In this document: positions 16,833 through 26,324 of the stretch, in pieces
Numbering within the stretch: position 1 is the stretch's first letter
How the letters are laid out: every line of letters begins with the position of its first letter
Assembly (NCBI GenBank): GCA_021647745.1
Contig: JAKIUB010000004.1
Location: 56,250-120,249 of the forward strand
Direction of reading: 5' to 3'
DNA from: Paracoccaceae bacterium
Lineage (GTDB): Bacteria > Pseudomonadota > Alphaproteobacteria > Rhodobacterales > Rhodobacteraceae
DNA: 64,000 nucleotides
Program-made: the position numbers and the translations under genes
Notes under the pieces: generated by a model
What the model was told of the DNA's origin: nothing
The model's database searches: none
Seen by the model: the letters and a program-made list of their open reading frames with translations, nothing else

Positions 16833-18366
16833 CCAGCGCCTTTAGCAACCCTTGGGTGGAGCCGTCTTTGCCAGCGGCGTCGGCCCCTTTGACCAGCGGC
16901 ACCAGTGCGGTCGCCATTTCCTTGCCCAGCTCCACACCCCACTGGTCAAACGAGTTGATCCCCCAGATCACCCCCTCGACAAAAACCCGATGCTCGTAAA
17001 GCGCGATGATCTGCCCGAGGACAAACGGCGTGAGCTGCGGGTAGGCCAGCGTTACGGAAGGCCGGTTTCCCGGAAACTTCCGATAGGGGCGCAGATTACG
17101 GCTCACCCGCCCGCGCATCAGAGCCTCGGACTGGGCCAGACAATTGGCCTTGAGCAAATCATGATGATGCGCCAGCTCCGGCTCGCTCCCCTTGGCTGCA
17201 ATCATGAATTCACACGGGATAACATTGGTGCCCTGATGCAGCAGCTGATAAAATGCATGCTGCCCGTTGGTGCCCGCCTGCCCCCAGACAACAGGGCCGG
17301 TAAGCTGGTTGACCGGCGCATCTGATAGGGTCACGCTTTTGCCGTTGCTCTCCATATCGAGCTGCTGCAAATAGGCCGGCAGGCGCGACAGGCGCTGGTC
17401 ATAAGGCAGCACGGCGCGGGTCGGATAATCACAAATATTGCGGTGCCAGATACCCGTGAGCGCCAGCATGACCGGCATGTTTTCAGCCATCGGCGCGTGG
17501 CAAAAATGCTGGTCCATCGCACGGCCACCCTCCAGAAACTCGAAAAACCGCTCCGGCCCGACCGCCAGCATGACAGGCAGGCCAATCGGCCCCCAGACAG
17601 AATAGCGCCCCCCCACCCAGTCGGCAAAGCCAAAGACCCGCTCGGACGGAATGCCGAATTCGGCGGTTTTGTCCGGTGCGCTTGAAATCGCCACCATCTG
17701 GCTGGCCGCCCCTGCGCCCAACCATCTGCGGGCGGTCTCGGCATTGGTCATGGTTTCGATGGTAGTAAAGGTTTTGGAGGCCACAATAACCAGCGTGCGC
17801 GCCGGATCCGCCCGCTTTGAGGCTTCGGCAAAATGCGCGCCATCAATATTGGAAACAAACCGCACCTTTGGCCCGTCATGGTAAGCGCCCAGCGCCTTGA
17901 CCCCCATGGCAGGTCCAAGATCGGAGCCACCGATGCCAATGCTGATCACCTCGGTGATCGGCCCGCCATCGGCAGCTTTTATTTTGCCGTTGCGCAGGGC
18001 GTTGGCAAAACCGGCCATGCGCGCAAGGGTATTTTTCACATCCGGCATTACGTCTTGCCCGTCAACCATCACAGGGCCGTCTTTGGCCCGTAGTGCCGTA
18101 TGCAGCACCGCACGGTTTTCCGAAATATTGATCTTTTCTCCGGCAAACATGGCATCGCGCCGGCTTTCCACACCCGCCGCTTCGGCCAGTTTCAGCAACA
18201 GCTCGCGGGCCTCGCGGTCGATAGATGTTTTGGCATAGTCCAGCAGCATATCGTCGGCCTTGATGCTGAAATCCTTAAAGCGCTGCGGATCATCAAATAA
18301 TGACAGGATCCTGCGACCGGTGTGCGCTGCACGGTTGGAGCGCAGCATGCGCCAGATCGTTTCCAT
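16822..18366 (-). CDS. pgi: Glucose-6-phosphate isomerase
   Basis: The 514-residue enzyme interconverts glucose-6- and fructose-6-phosphate in the cytosol. Recognisable family segments are VISIGIGGSDLGPAM, VASKTFTTIETMTNAETARR, DWVGGRYSVWGPIGLP and GQAGTNGQHAFYQLLHQGT. It begins directly after the eda stop codon, and rluA overlaps its end. In an organism using the Entner-Doudoroff route, Pgi lets fructose-6-phosphate recycle back to glucose-6-phosphate for Zwf. Confidence 0.97.
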   Translation of the reverse strand: METIWRMLRSNRAAHTGRRILSLFDDPQRFKDFSIKADDMLLDYAKTSIDREARELLLKLAEAAGVESRRDAMFAGEKINISENRAVLHTALRAKDGPVMVDGQDVMPDVKNTLARMAGFANALRNGKIKAADGGPITEVISIGIGGSDLGPAMGVKALGAYHDGPKVRFVSNIDGAHFAEASKRADPARTLVIVASKTFTTIETMTNAETARRWLGAGAASQMVAISSAPDKTAEFGIPSERVFGFADWVGGRYSVWGPIGLPVMLAVGPERFFEFLEGGRAMDQHFCHAPMAENMPVMLALTGIWHRNICDYPTRAVLPYDQRLSRLPAYLQQLDMESNGKSVTLSDAPVNQLTGPVVWGQAGTNGQHAFYQLLHQGTNVIPCEFMIAAKGSEPELAHHHDLLKANCLAQSEALMRGRVSRNLRPYRKFPGNRPSVTLAYPQLTPFVLGQIIALYEHRVFVEGVIWGINSFDQWGVELGKEMATALVPLVKGADAAGKDGSTQGLLKALDAG

Positions 18367-19014
18367 TTATCCCTCCATCATCCGTGCATCACGCGCCAAA
18401 GCTTCAATGCCGGCCCAGTCCCGCGCCGCGACCATATCTTTTGGCGCCACCCATGATCCGCCGACACATAACACATTTGCCAAATCAAGATAGGAGCGCG
18501 CATTGGCACGGCTGACCCCGCCCGTCGGACAAAACGAAATTTGCGGCAGCGGTGCACCGAGAGCCTTGAGGGTCTTGGCGCCCCCCGCAGCCTCGGCCGG
18601 AAAAAACTTGAGCATATCATAGCCCCGCGCCAGCATTTGCATGGCTTCGCTGGCCGTGGCAGCTCCTGCCAAAAGCGGCAGCCCGTTAGCCTCGCAGGCA
18701 GCGATCAGCTCGTCGGTCGCCCCCGGAGACACCCCGAATTGCGCCCCCGCCCTCACAGCATTTTCGACATCACGCGGGGTAATCAGTGTGCCGGCGCCAA
18801 CCACACCCCCCTTTACCTTGGCCATTTCGGCAATGGCTCCCAGCGCTGCCGGCGTGCGCAAAGTCACCTCCAGCACGGGCAGGCCACCGGAGATCAGCGC
18901 TTCGGCCAAGGGGCGGGCATCGGCAGTGTTTTCCACCACCAATACCGGCACAACCGGTGCTATAGCACAGATTTCACGGGTGCGGTTGCTGGCGTCTTGC
19001 GGGGTAATGCTCAT
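18367..19014 (-). CDS. eda: 2-dehydro-3-deoxy-phosphogluconate aldolase (KDPG aldolase)
   Basis: This class I aldolase splits KDPG into pyruvate and glyceraldehyde-3-phosphate. The Schiff-base lysine is in DMLKFFPAE (K136), the general-acid Glu is in VLEVTLRT (E49), and the phosphate-binding loop is CPTGGVS. The start at 19014 (MSITPQDASN) gives the expected 215 residues and avoids overlap with the upstream gene. An earlier ATG at 19077 would overlap the PPOX-like gene. It lies directly against pgi. Confidence 0.95.
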   Translation of the reverse strand: MSITPQDASNRTREICAIAPVVPVLVVENTADARPLAEALISGGLPVLEVTLRTPAALGAIAEMAKVKGGVVGAGTLITPRDVENAVRAGAQFGVSPGATDELIAACEANGLPLLAGAATASEAMQMLARGYDMLKFFPAEAAGGAKTLKALGAPLPQISFCPTGGVSRANARSYLDLANVLCVGGSWVAPKDMVAARDWAGIEALARDARMMEG

Positions 19015-19018
19015 ATTG

Positions 19019-19615
19019 TCACCATAGGGTTTTTGCGGCCCGCTCGGGCCATGTTTTATCGTATTCCTTGCCTTCAACTTCTCCCGAGGTCATCTCGGCT
19101 AGAATATCACCGGCGGTGGGCAGGTCAGGCGCTTTGGCACCGCCCCACAGGTCGGCACGCATCAGCGCGCGGGCACACTGAAAGTAAAGCTCGCGGATGG
19201 AGATCAGCATCACCGTGCGCGGCAGCTTGCCCGGCTTGCCGTATTTTTCCAGCATTTTTTCATCTGCCAAAATCTTTGCCGTGCCATTTACCCGCACTAT
19301 CATCATGGAGCCGGGCGCCATGAACATCAACGAAACCCGCCCGTCGCGCACAATATTGCGCAGGCTGTCCAGCCGGTCATTACCCCGCCAATCGGGCAGG
19401 GCGAGGGTGTGGTTATCCTCGAAAAACACCACCTGACCCTGATCGCCGCGCGGGGTGCAATCAGTACCCTCCGGCCCGACGGTGGCCAGTGCAACGAAGG
19501 GCGATGCCTCTATGTGCGCACGGTAGCACGGGGTGATTTCGGTTGCGACCTTGGCCAGAGAGGGCGCTTTTGGTGTGCCGTAGAGCGCCTCCAGTTCTTC
19601 AATGGTTTCAATCAT
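19019..19615 (-). CDS. Pyridoxamine 5'-phosphate oxidase-like FMN split-barrel protein
   Basis: The 198-residue protein reads as a PNPOx-like flavoprotein of the MSMEG_1061 type. It has SPFVALATVGPEGTDCTPRG, WRGNDRLDSLRNIVRDGRVS and LMFMAPGSMMIVRVNGTAKI, with C-terminal LYFQCARALMRADLW. It should bind FMN (or F420 in actinobacterial relatives). The substrate is unknown. It is embedded between edd and eda, overlapping edd's TGA by ATGA, so it is co-translated with Entner-Doudoroff enzymes although no catalytic step of that route needs a flavin. Confidence 0.8.
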   Translation of the reverse strand: MIETIEELEALYGTPKAPSLAKVATEITPCYRAHIEASPFVALATVGPEGTDCTPRGDQGQVVFFEDNHTLALPDWRGNDRLDSLRNIVRDGRVSLMFMAPGSMMIVRVNGTAKILADEKMLEKYGKPGKLPRTVMLISIRELYFQCARALMRADLWGGAKAPDLPTAGDILAEMTSGEVEGKEYDKTWPERAAKTLW

Positions 19616-21414
19616 ATAACACTGGCTCCCGTTTCCGCACTACCGACAAAACGGCGAAAAATATCAAACATCTCGCGGCCCGTGCCGTGGGTATTGGCGC
19701 TCAGGTCCGCCACCTCGGCTTCGCGCGCCAGCACCGCGCTATCAAGCACCTCCAGCGTACCGTTTACCGCATCCACCCGCACCACATCGCCGTCGCGCAA
19801 TTTGGCGATCACCCCGCCGTCCACCGCCTCGGGGGAGACATGAATGGCCGACGGCACCTTGCCCGAAGCCCCCGACATCCGCCCGTCTGTCACCAGCGCG
19901 ATCTTGTGGCCGCGCCCCTGCAAAATACCCAGCAATGGCGAAAGCGAGTGCAGCTCCGGCATGCCGTTGGCCTTTGGCCCCTGAAAGCGGACAACAATCA
20001 CGGCATCCCCCTCCAGCTCACCGGCCTTGAAGGCCATCTTCACCGCCTCCTGATCGTGAAAAACACGGGCCGGAGCCTCGGTGATATGCAGCAATGGCTC
20101 CACCGCCGAGGTTTTCATCACCGCACTGCCAAGATTGCCCTTGAGCCGCTTGATGCCGCCGGTTTTCTGAAAAGGGTCTATAAACGGCCTCAGTATTTTG
20201 GCATTACCCGATACCCGCGCACCACCTTCATAGACCACCTCGCCATCCCGCAACTTTGGCTCTCTGGTATAGGCCGCCAGCCCTTGCCCGGCCACGGTTT
20301 TGGTATCGGGGTGCAGCAGCCCTGCGCCCAGCAGCTCGCTGATCGTATAGCCCAGACCGCCCGCTGCATGAAAATGGTTCACATCGGCCAACCCGTTGGG
20401 ATAAACCCGCGCAATCAGCGGCACGACATCCGAAATATCCGAAATATCCTCCCAGTCGAGCACAATGCCCGCCGCGCGGCCCATGGCCAGCAGGTGGATC
20501 AGCAAATTCGTCGAACCGCCGGTGGCATTCAGCCCGACGATTCCGTTGACAAAAGCCTTGGCATCAAGAATTTCGGAGACCGGCGTATATTCATTGCCCA
20601 GCGCAGAAATCGCCAGCGCCCGCTTGGCCCCCAGAATGGTGAGCGCCTCGCGCAGTGGAGTATCGGGATTTACAAACGACGCGCCAGGCAGGTGCAACCC
20701 CATAAACTCCATCAACATCTGGTTGGAATTGGCCGTGCCATAAAAGGTGCAGGTGCCCGGCCCGTGATAGCTGGCGATTTCGGCTGCCATCAGCTCTTTG
20801 CGGCCCACCTTGCCTTCGGCAAACTCTTGGCGCACCCGCGCTTTTTCATCATTGGGCAGGCCCGAAGTCATTGGCCCCGCCGGTAAAAATACTGCCGGTA
20901 AATGGCCAAATGTAGCTGCGGCAATCACCAGCCCCGGCACGATTTTATCACAGACGCCCAGATAGACACTGCTATCAAACACATTATGGGACAGCGCCAC
21001 GCCAGCGCTCATCGCGATCAGATCCCGCGAAAAAAGCGAAAGCTCCATGCCCGACTGGCCTTGAGTCACCCCGTCACACATCGCCGGCACTCCGCCCGCC
21101 ACCTGCGCGGTGCCCCCCACAGCGCGCGCCGCCGCCCGTATCTGTTCCGGATAGTGCTCAAAGGGCTGATGGGCGGAAAGCATATCATTATAAGCAGTGA
21201 TAATGCCGAGATTTCCGCCCTGCCCCTCCACCAGCGCACCCTGATCCTCCCCCGCAGCGGCAAAAGCATGGGCCTGGTTTCCACAGGTGAGGTGGGCGCG
21301 TCTTACGCCGGCGCTCACAGCCCGCTCGCAGCGCGCCATATAGTCTGCACGCAGGGTTTCCGAGCGGCTCTCTATGCGCTCTGTTACCTTTAATATGGTG
21401 TCATTCAAAGCCAT
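19612..21414 (-). CDS. edd: Phosphogluconate dehydratase
   Basis: The 600-residue IlvD/Edd-family enzyme dehydrates 6-phosphogluconate to KDPG with a [4Fe-4S] cluster. The cluster cysteines are visible in LTCGNQ, PAMCDGVTQG and YLGVCDKIVPG. Other family segments are GPGTCTFYGTANSNQM and VTDGRMSGASGKVPSAIHV. The adjacent zwf, pgl and eda genes decide for Edd over dihydroxyacid dehydratase. pgl ends four bases upstream of its start. Confidence 0.97.
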   Translation of the reverse strand: MALNDTILKVTERIESRSETLRADYMARCERAVSAGVRRAHLTCGNQAHAFAAAGEDQGALVEGQGGNLGIITAYNDMLSAHQPFEHYPEQIRAAARAVGGTAQVAGGVPAMCDGVTQGQSGMELSLFSRDLIAMSAGVALSHNVFDSSVYLGVCDKIVPGLVIAAATFGHLPAVFLPAGPMTSGLPNDEKARVRQEFAEGKVGRKELMAAEIASYHGPGTCTFYGTANSNQMLMEFMGLHLPGASFVNPDTPLREALTILGAKRALAISALGNEYTPVSEILDAKAFVNGIVGLNATGGSTNLLIHLLAMGRAAGIVLDWEDISDISDVVPLIARVYPNGLADVNHFHAAGGLGYTISELLGAGLLHPDTKTVAGQGLAAYTREPKLRDGEVVYEGGARVSGNAKILRPFIDPFQKTGGIKRLKGNLGSAVMKTSAVEPLLHITEAPARVFHDQEAVKMAFKAGELEGDAVIVVRFQGPKANGMPELHSLSPLLGILQGRGHKIALVTDGRMSGASGKVPSAIHVSPEAVDGGVIAKLRDGDVVRVDAVNGTLEVLDSAVLAREAEVADLSANTHGTGREMFDIFRRFVGSAETGASVI

Positions 21415-21417
21415 GGC

Positions 21418-22101
21418 TCACTCCGCATAATGGATTTCGGTATCGTCGCGCGCCAGCACCACGCGGATCGGGGCCTCGGCCTCGGGCCCTTCAAACAATG
21501 CCTCTTTCAAGGCCGCCAGCTTGGGCGCACCCACGATCAGGATATAGACGGATTTCGCCCCCCGCAGCACCGGCGCGGTAAGGGTAAGGCGCGGCTCTTC
21601 CGCCCCTTCCGCCCGCATCGCCATCAGCGGCGGCGCGCCCTCGGCCAAGGCTTCATCCAGCCTATCTGCACCGGGAAAAAGGCTGGCCGTGTGCATGTCT
21701 TCTCCCATGCCCAGAACCACCACATCCAAAGGCAGGGCGGGGCTTAAGCCCGCCATCAACGCTTCCAGCACCGTTTCGGGCGCACCCCCCTCAGCCACCA
21801 TCGGCACCAGCGTAGCGCCAGCCGCCTTGCCCTGAAGCAAAGTCTCCTTTAGCAGCCTTGTGTTAGAGCGCAAAGAAGTCTCCTCCACAAATCGTTCATC
21901 CGTTAGCAACACGCTGACCTTTTTCCACTTCACCTCCTGCTCTGAAAGCGCCTGTAAAAAGGCCTTCGGGGTTGTGCCTCCCGGCACGGCTATGCTGGCT
22001 TTGCCGCGCGCCGCTATGGCTTCATTTAGCTGGTCGGCCACCACCTCCGCGAGGTCCACCGCCAGAATATCCCTGTCAGGGTATTGCATAAAATCCGGCA
22101 T
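21418..22101 (-). CDS. pgl: 6-phosphogluconolactonase
   Basis: The DevB/SOL-type lactonase hydrolyses 6-phosphogluconolactone made by Zwf. Family motifs SIAVPGGTTPKAFLQAL, SVLLTDERFVEETSLRSN and LGMGEDMHTASLFPG are present. The start at 22101 makes TGATG with the zwf stop codon and gives 227 residues. An in-frame ATG at 22122 lies inside zwf and is less likely. The gene is second in the zwf-pgl-edd operon. Confidence 0.95.
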   Translation of the reverse strand: MPDFMQYPDRDILAVDLAEVVADQLNEAIAARGKASIAVPGGTTPKAFLQALSEQEVKWKKVSVLLTDERFVEETSLRSNTRLLKETLLQGKAAGATLVPMVAEGGAPETVLEALMAGLSPALPLDVVVLGMGEDMHTASLFPGADRLDEALAEGAPPLMAMRAEGAEEPRLTLTAPVLRGAKSVYILIVGAPKLAALKEALFEGPEAEAPIRVVLARDDTEIHYAE

Positions 22102-23552
22102 CAGCTTTCGATCTCCCGCCATTTCCGACCATCCTTGTGCAAGAGCGCCAGCGCATCTTCGGGGCCGGAACTGCCTGTATCATAGGGTTTCGGGCGCGCG
22201 CCGTTTTCTTCCCATGCAGCAACCAGAGGGTCTATCCAGGCCCATGCCTCCTCCAGCTCGTCGCCGCGCATAAACAGCGTCTGGTCGCCACGGATCACAT
22301 CCATAATCAGGCGCTCATAGGCGTCCGGCACATGGTGGCCTGCGCCCAGCGCTTCGGCAAAGCTCATATCCAGCGGCACTTCGGTCAGGCGCATGCCGCC
22401 TGGCCCCGGCTCTTTTATGGTCATATTCAGGGTAATGCCCTCGTCAGGTTGCAGCCGGATAACCAGCTCGTTGCTGCCCTGCTGCGCCATTTCGGGAAAA
22501 ATCGCATGGGGCGGTTTTTTGAACACCACGACGATTTCGGACATTCTGGCCCGCAACCGCTTGCCGGTGCGCAGATAAAACGGCACTCCGGCCCAGCGCC
22601 AGCTTTCGATCTCGACCTTGAGTGCGATGAAGCTTTCGGTATTGCTATCGGGGTTTTCGGCGTGATCCAGATAGCCGCCTTCACCATCGCCTGCACGGTA
22701 TTGCCCTCGCACGGTGCTTTGAGGGTTGGCCGGCACCAGCGCGCGGATAACCTTGAGCTTTTCATCCCGGACAAAATCGGCATTGAACTTGGCTGGCGGC
22801 TCCATGGCCGTCAGGCACAAAAGCTGCATCATGTGGTTTTGCACCATATCGCGCAGCGCGCCTGATTTGTCATAATAGCCGCCGCGCCCCTCCACCCCGA
22901 TGCGCTCGGCGACCGTGATCTGCACATGATCGACATATTGCCCGTTCCACAGCGGCTCGAACAGGGCGTTGGCAAAGCGGATCGCCATCAGGTTTTGCAC
23001 GGTTTCCTTGCCGAGGTAGTGATCTATACGATATATCTGGTGCTCGTCAAAGCACGCGCCGAGCCGGGCATTGAGCGCCTTGGCGGAGGCAAGATCATGG
23101 CCCAGCGGCTTCTCGACCACGATCCGGCTTTCGGGTATTGCAATGGCGTGCTTTTTAAGCCGGGTGGCGATCTCGCCAAACAGGGAAGGCCCCACCGACA
23201 GATAAAACGCCCGCACAATATCCGGCCGCAGCATAGCTTTAAGGGCTTCCCAACCTGCATCGCCCCGCACATCGACCACAAGATAATCAAGCGCACCCAA
23301 AAAGGCTTTAAGCACATCGGGAGCCTCGGCCGCCTCCGGCTCGAACTCTTCCAGCGCGTCGCGCACAAAATTGCGAAACTCGTCTGCCTCCATATCACGG
23401 CGCGCCACCCCGATAATACGGGACTCTCCAGGCATCTGCCCGTCGCGCATACGGCGAAAAAGTGCTGGCAGCAACTTGCGCCGCGCCAGATCTCCGGTAG
23501 CGCCGAAGATCACCAGATCAAAAACATCAACAGGGATAACACGTGAAACCAT
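22101..23552 (-). CDS. zwf: Glucose-6-phosphate 1-dehydrogenase
   Basis: The 483-residue enzyme oxidises glucose-6-phosphate to the lactone and reduces NADP. The dinucleotide loop is FGATGDLARRK (16-26), the catalytic segment is RIDHYLGKETVQN, and EKPLGHDLASAKALN supplies the binding Lys. A longer frame reaches 23666, but the family starts shortly before the Rossmann strand, so MVSRVIPVDVFD was chosen. It is the first gene of the operon and is divergent from the RND-like exporter. The operon promoter should lie in 23553-23900. Confidence 0.96.
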   Translation of the reverse strand: MVSRVIPVDVFDLVIFGATGDLARRKLLPALFRRMRDGQMPGESRIIGVARRDMEADEFRNFVRDALEEFEPEAAEAPDVLKAFLGALDYLVVDVRGDAGWEALKAMLRPDIVRAFYLSVGPSLFGEIATRLKKHAIAIPESRIVVEKPLGHDLASAKALNARLGACFDEHQIYRIDHYLGKETVQNLMAIRFANALFEPLWNGQYVDHVQITVAERIGVEGRGGYYDKSGALRDMVQNHMMQLLCLTAMEPPAKFNADFVRDEKLKVIRALVPANPQSTVRGQYRAGDGEGGYLDHAENPDSNTESFIALKVEIESWRWAGVPFYLRTGKRLRARMSEIVVVFKKPPHAIFPEMAQQGSNELVIRLQPDEGITLNMTIKEPGPGGMRLTEVPLDMSFAEALGAGHHVPDAYERLIMDVIRGDQTLFMRGDELEEAWAWIDPLVAAWEENGARPKPYDTGSSGPEDALALLHKDGRKWREIES

Positions 23553-23922
23553 GGCCGGACTCTTCCCGATAGTGCGCGGATGCGCCAAAGTAGAATAGTA
23601 TACGGCGGGGCATTGTGCCACACCGCAGGGCCAATTGTTTCCTAGCAGCTTGATGCAGGTGGTCAAGGGCGGATTTAAAAAACTTTGCGGGCACCCGCGA
23701 ATCGCCCTGTAGATGAATTATCGGATGAAAATAAACCAACGGTAGCGCACTAGATCTCATACCGGTCGGTAACTTCATCCACCAAAGCCGCCGCACCGCA
23801 ATTTACCGTGATAATCAGTAACATACCGTCATATTTGCCCGATTTTTGCCAGTATCCGCAAATTACGCTTTTATCACTGGCACAGATTGCGTAGTCAGGA
23901 ATAGCACATTGCGACAGGAGAG
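23553..23922. other. Intergenic region between zwf and the exporter gene
   Basis: This 370-base divergent region is visibly richer in A+T than its flanks in its right half. It must carry promoters for the zwf operon (leftward) and the exporter (rightward). The exporter has a ribosome site ACAGGAGAG just before its ATG. I could not identify a convincing -35/-10 pair, a regulator site, a tRNA or a small gene here. Confidence 0.5.
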
Positions 23923-26202
23923 ATGGTGGGCGTCTGGTTTTTGATATTGCGCGGCATCTTTCGCCTGCAGCGGGTGTGCTTTGCCCACAAACGGTTTGTT
24001 CTGGTCCTGACCGCTTTTCTAGTGGCTCTGGTCGGGTATGGCTCTTTCAGTATCAAGACCTCCAACGACCCGTTTTTGCTTTTTGGCCCGGGCAATACCT
24101 ATCGCCAAAAACTGGAGCGCCAAAACGAAGCCTTTGGCGAAACCAACCAGACCCTGATGTTGCTCGCCGTAAAAAGCACCAATGATCGCCCTCGCCTGCT
24201 TGAGGCCGAGCGCGCGCTATTTATGATACTGGACAACCCGGATAGCGAATTTGCGCTGACAGATATGACCAGCTTCACCTCGGTCTCCAGCCTGCTGCCG
24301 GCCATGGGATACCCGCTGGAGCTGACCTCGCTTGAGGATGTCGAGATCCTGCTCGACGAGCGCGCCGCACTGGGCAAGGTGTTTTTCAACAAAGACCACA
24401 CCGCCACCATTTTGTCGATCAAGCTTGATTTACAAGACCAGAGTGATGGCGGCCTTCAGCGCGCCTATGCCGGGCAAAACGCGCTGGCCGAACAGATGCG
24501 CAGCAGCTTTCCCGATGTCGATATTGCCTTTACCGGCTCTGTCTCCATGGGCGAGGCCCTGCGCGACGGGCTGAGCTTTGACCGTAAATACCTGTTTCCG
24601 CTCACGTTGGTGGTCAATTTTCTGGTTCTGCTTTTTGCCTTCCGGAATTTTCGTATTGCGATTGCCACCCTTGGCACCGGTATTGCCTCGGTGCTGATGA
24701 CCACCGGTCTGGCGGGGTGGAGCGGGCATGTATTTGCCACGGCGGCGGTTTCGTCCTTTTCGATCATCATGACCCTGACAGTCGCTTCGCTGATCCATAT
24801 CATCCACTCGATCGGCAAGCGCCAGCGCAACCTGCGCTTTCAAAAGCTCGATGCGATAATTCTTGCCAGCTTTCGCAAGCTCGCCATTCCGGTCATTCTG
24901 GCCCATGCCACCACCGCAGTCGGGTTTTTATCCCTAAACTGGGCCGACTCCCCGGCCTTTCGCTCGATGGGAAATCTGGTGGCGATCGGGTTGATCTTTT
25001 CGCTTGTGCTTGTGCTGTTTGTCGCGCCGGTTGTGCTTTCGGCCACCTGTGGCAATCTCAAGATCCGCGACGAAAGCATGCGCCGCCTGAGCCGGTTCTT
25101 CACCAAAAGCTGGGCCAGAGGGCCAAAGCTGTGGGGGATCGTGGTTGGTTTTGCCTCGGTCATGGCGGTCCTCGGGCTGGTGCGCACTACTTTTGACGAT
25201 CAGTTTATCAGGTTTTTCCCGCCCGAGCACCCGCTGCGCGAGAATATACAGACCATCGCCGACAATATGGGCTGGTCACAAACCGTCGATCTCGTATTGC
25301 GCTATGACGACGGCGAATTGCTGACCCCGAACGCCTTTCAGGAACTGTCGGATTTTGTGGATAAGCTACAGGCGCTCGAACAGGTGGTCGATATTCGCGG
25401 CCCGCTGCCGATTGTGCAAAACTGCCTCGAACACCGGACCCCGCCCTATACCGGCAGCCTCGCCGATGTGCCGGAAAAGATGCTCAATTTTTGCGTGCGA
25501 TCGAATTATTATGTCACCGAAGAATTTGGCAATGCAACCTTCGCCGCCGACTTCCGCGAACTGCGCATGAGCCTGCTGGTCAAGCGGCAAAGCTCGGCCC
25601 ATGTCCGCAAGCTGGCCGAAACCGTCGAGGCCATGGCCGCCGAGGCCGGCTTTACCGGTGATCGTGCGGCGGTCTCCGGGGTCAATGTGATGTCGGCCTA
25701 TCTATCCAAGGTCAATACACAATCCATGCTGGTCGGCTCTGCGATTGCCATGGTGGTAGTGTCTATTTTGATCGGGGTGTTTTTACGCTCCATCCCTTTG
25801 GCATTGCTAAGTATTTTACCCAATTTCATACCTTCTATGGCGGCGCTGGGGCTTTGGGTCTGGTTCAATGGCGAGGTGGGCATGGCCGCTTCCATCATCG
25901 CAGCGTTGACTTTCGGTATCGTTGTCGATGATACGATCCACATCCTCTACGCCCTCAACAGGGGCCGAAAGAAGCAAACCGACCGCGGCGTGCAGCGGGT
26001 ATTGCAAAATGTATTGCCCGGCGTATTGACCACCACCGCCGCCCTTGGTTTCGGCTTTGCCCTGCTGATGTTTAGCGGATTCGAGGTCAACCAGCAGCTC
26101 GGCTTCCTGACCGCCGCCACGATATTCATCGCTTTTCTGTTTGATTTATTTGTACTGCCCAGCCTCTATATCCTCTTTATCGGGCGAAACCGAAAACCGT
26201 GA
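23923..26202 (+). CDS. RND-superfamily (MMPL-like) exporter
   Basis: The 759-residue protein has two halves. Each has a first transmembrane helix, a large periplasmic loop and a bundle of about five more helices: helices near residues 25-45, 225-390 and 410-430, then 590-755. The charged helix motif GIVVDDTIHILYALNRGRKK is in the second half. This is the compact RND architecture of MMPL/hopanoid (HpnN)-type lipid exporters rather than of tripartite drug pumps, and no membrane-fusion protein gene is adjacent. A hydrophobic or lipid substrate is therefore inferred. It lies in the inner membrane. Confidence 0.85.
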   Translation: MVGVWFLILRGIFRLQRVCFAHKRFVLVLTAFLVALVGYGSFSIKTSNDPFLLFGPGNTYRQKLERQNEAFGETNQTLMLLAVKSTNDRPRLLEAERALFMILDNPDSEFALTDMTSFTSVSSLLPAMGYPLELTSLEDVEILLDERAALGKVFFNKDHTATILSIKLDLQDQSDGGLQRAYAGQNALAEQMRSSFPDVDIAFTGSVSMGEALRDGLSFDRKYLFPLTLVVNFLVLLFAFRNFRIAIATLGTGIASVLMTTGLAGWSGHVFATAAVSSFSIIMTLTVASLIHIIHSIGKRQRNLRFQKLDAIILASFRKLAIPVILAHATTAVGFLSLNWADSPAFRSMGNLVAIGLIFSLVLVLFVAPVVLSATCGNLKIRDESMRRLSRFFTKSWARGPKLWGIVVGFASVMAVLGLVRTTFDDQFIRFFPPEHPLRENIQTIADNMGWSQTVDLVLRYDDGELLTPNAFQELSDFVDKLQALEQVVDIRGPLPIVQNCLEHRTPPYTGSLADVPEKMLNFCVRSNYYVTEEFGNATFAADFRELRMSLLVKRQSSAHVRKLAETVEAMAAEAGFTGDRAAVSGVNVMSAYLSKVNTQSMLVGSAIAMVVVSILIGVFLRSIPLALLSILPNFIPSMAALGLWVWFNGEVGMAASIIAALTFGIVVDDTIHILYALNRGRKKQTDRGVQRVLQNVLPGVLTTTAALGFGFALLMFSGFEVNQQLGFLTAATIFIAFLFDLFVLPSLYILFIGRNRKP

Positions 26203-26245
26203 TGCCCCCACATGCGCGGCATTTCCGCCCAATCACGGCTTGCTC

Positions 26246-26275
26246 TTGATTTCGGACATATCACTATTTTATAAT
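26246..26275 (+). promoter_or_regulatory. Probable sigma70-type promoter of apbC
   Basis: TTGATT at 26246-26251 is separated by 18 bases from a perfect TATAAT at 26270-26275, about 50 bases before the chosen apbC start. It is the best -35/-10 pair noticed in the window. Transcription start is not shown. Confidence 0.5.
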
Positions 26276-26324
26276 ATGAGCGAATTGCTCGGGTATTATG
26301 CCCGGTTTAAAAACGGGGAATGAC

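Noticed and set aside
23883..23896. TGGCAC...TTGC-like sequence resembling a sigma54 promoter before the exporter
   Set aside because: The distance between the two elements is two bases shorter than sigma54 promoters tolerate.
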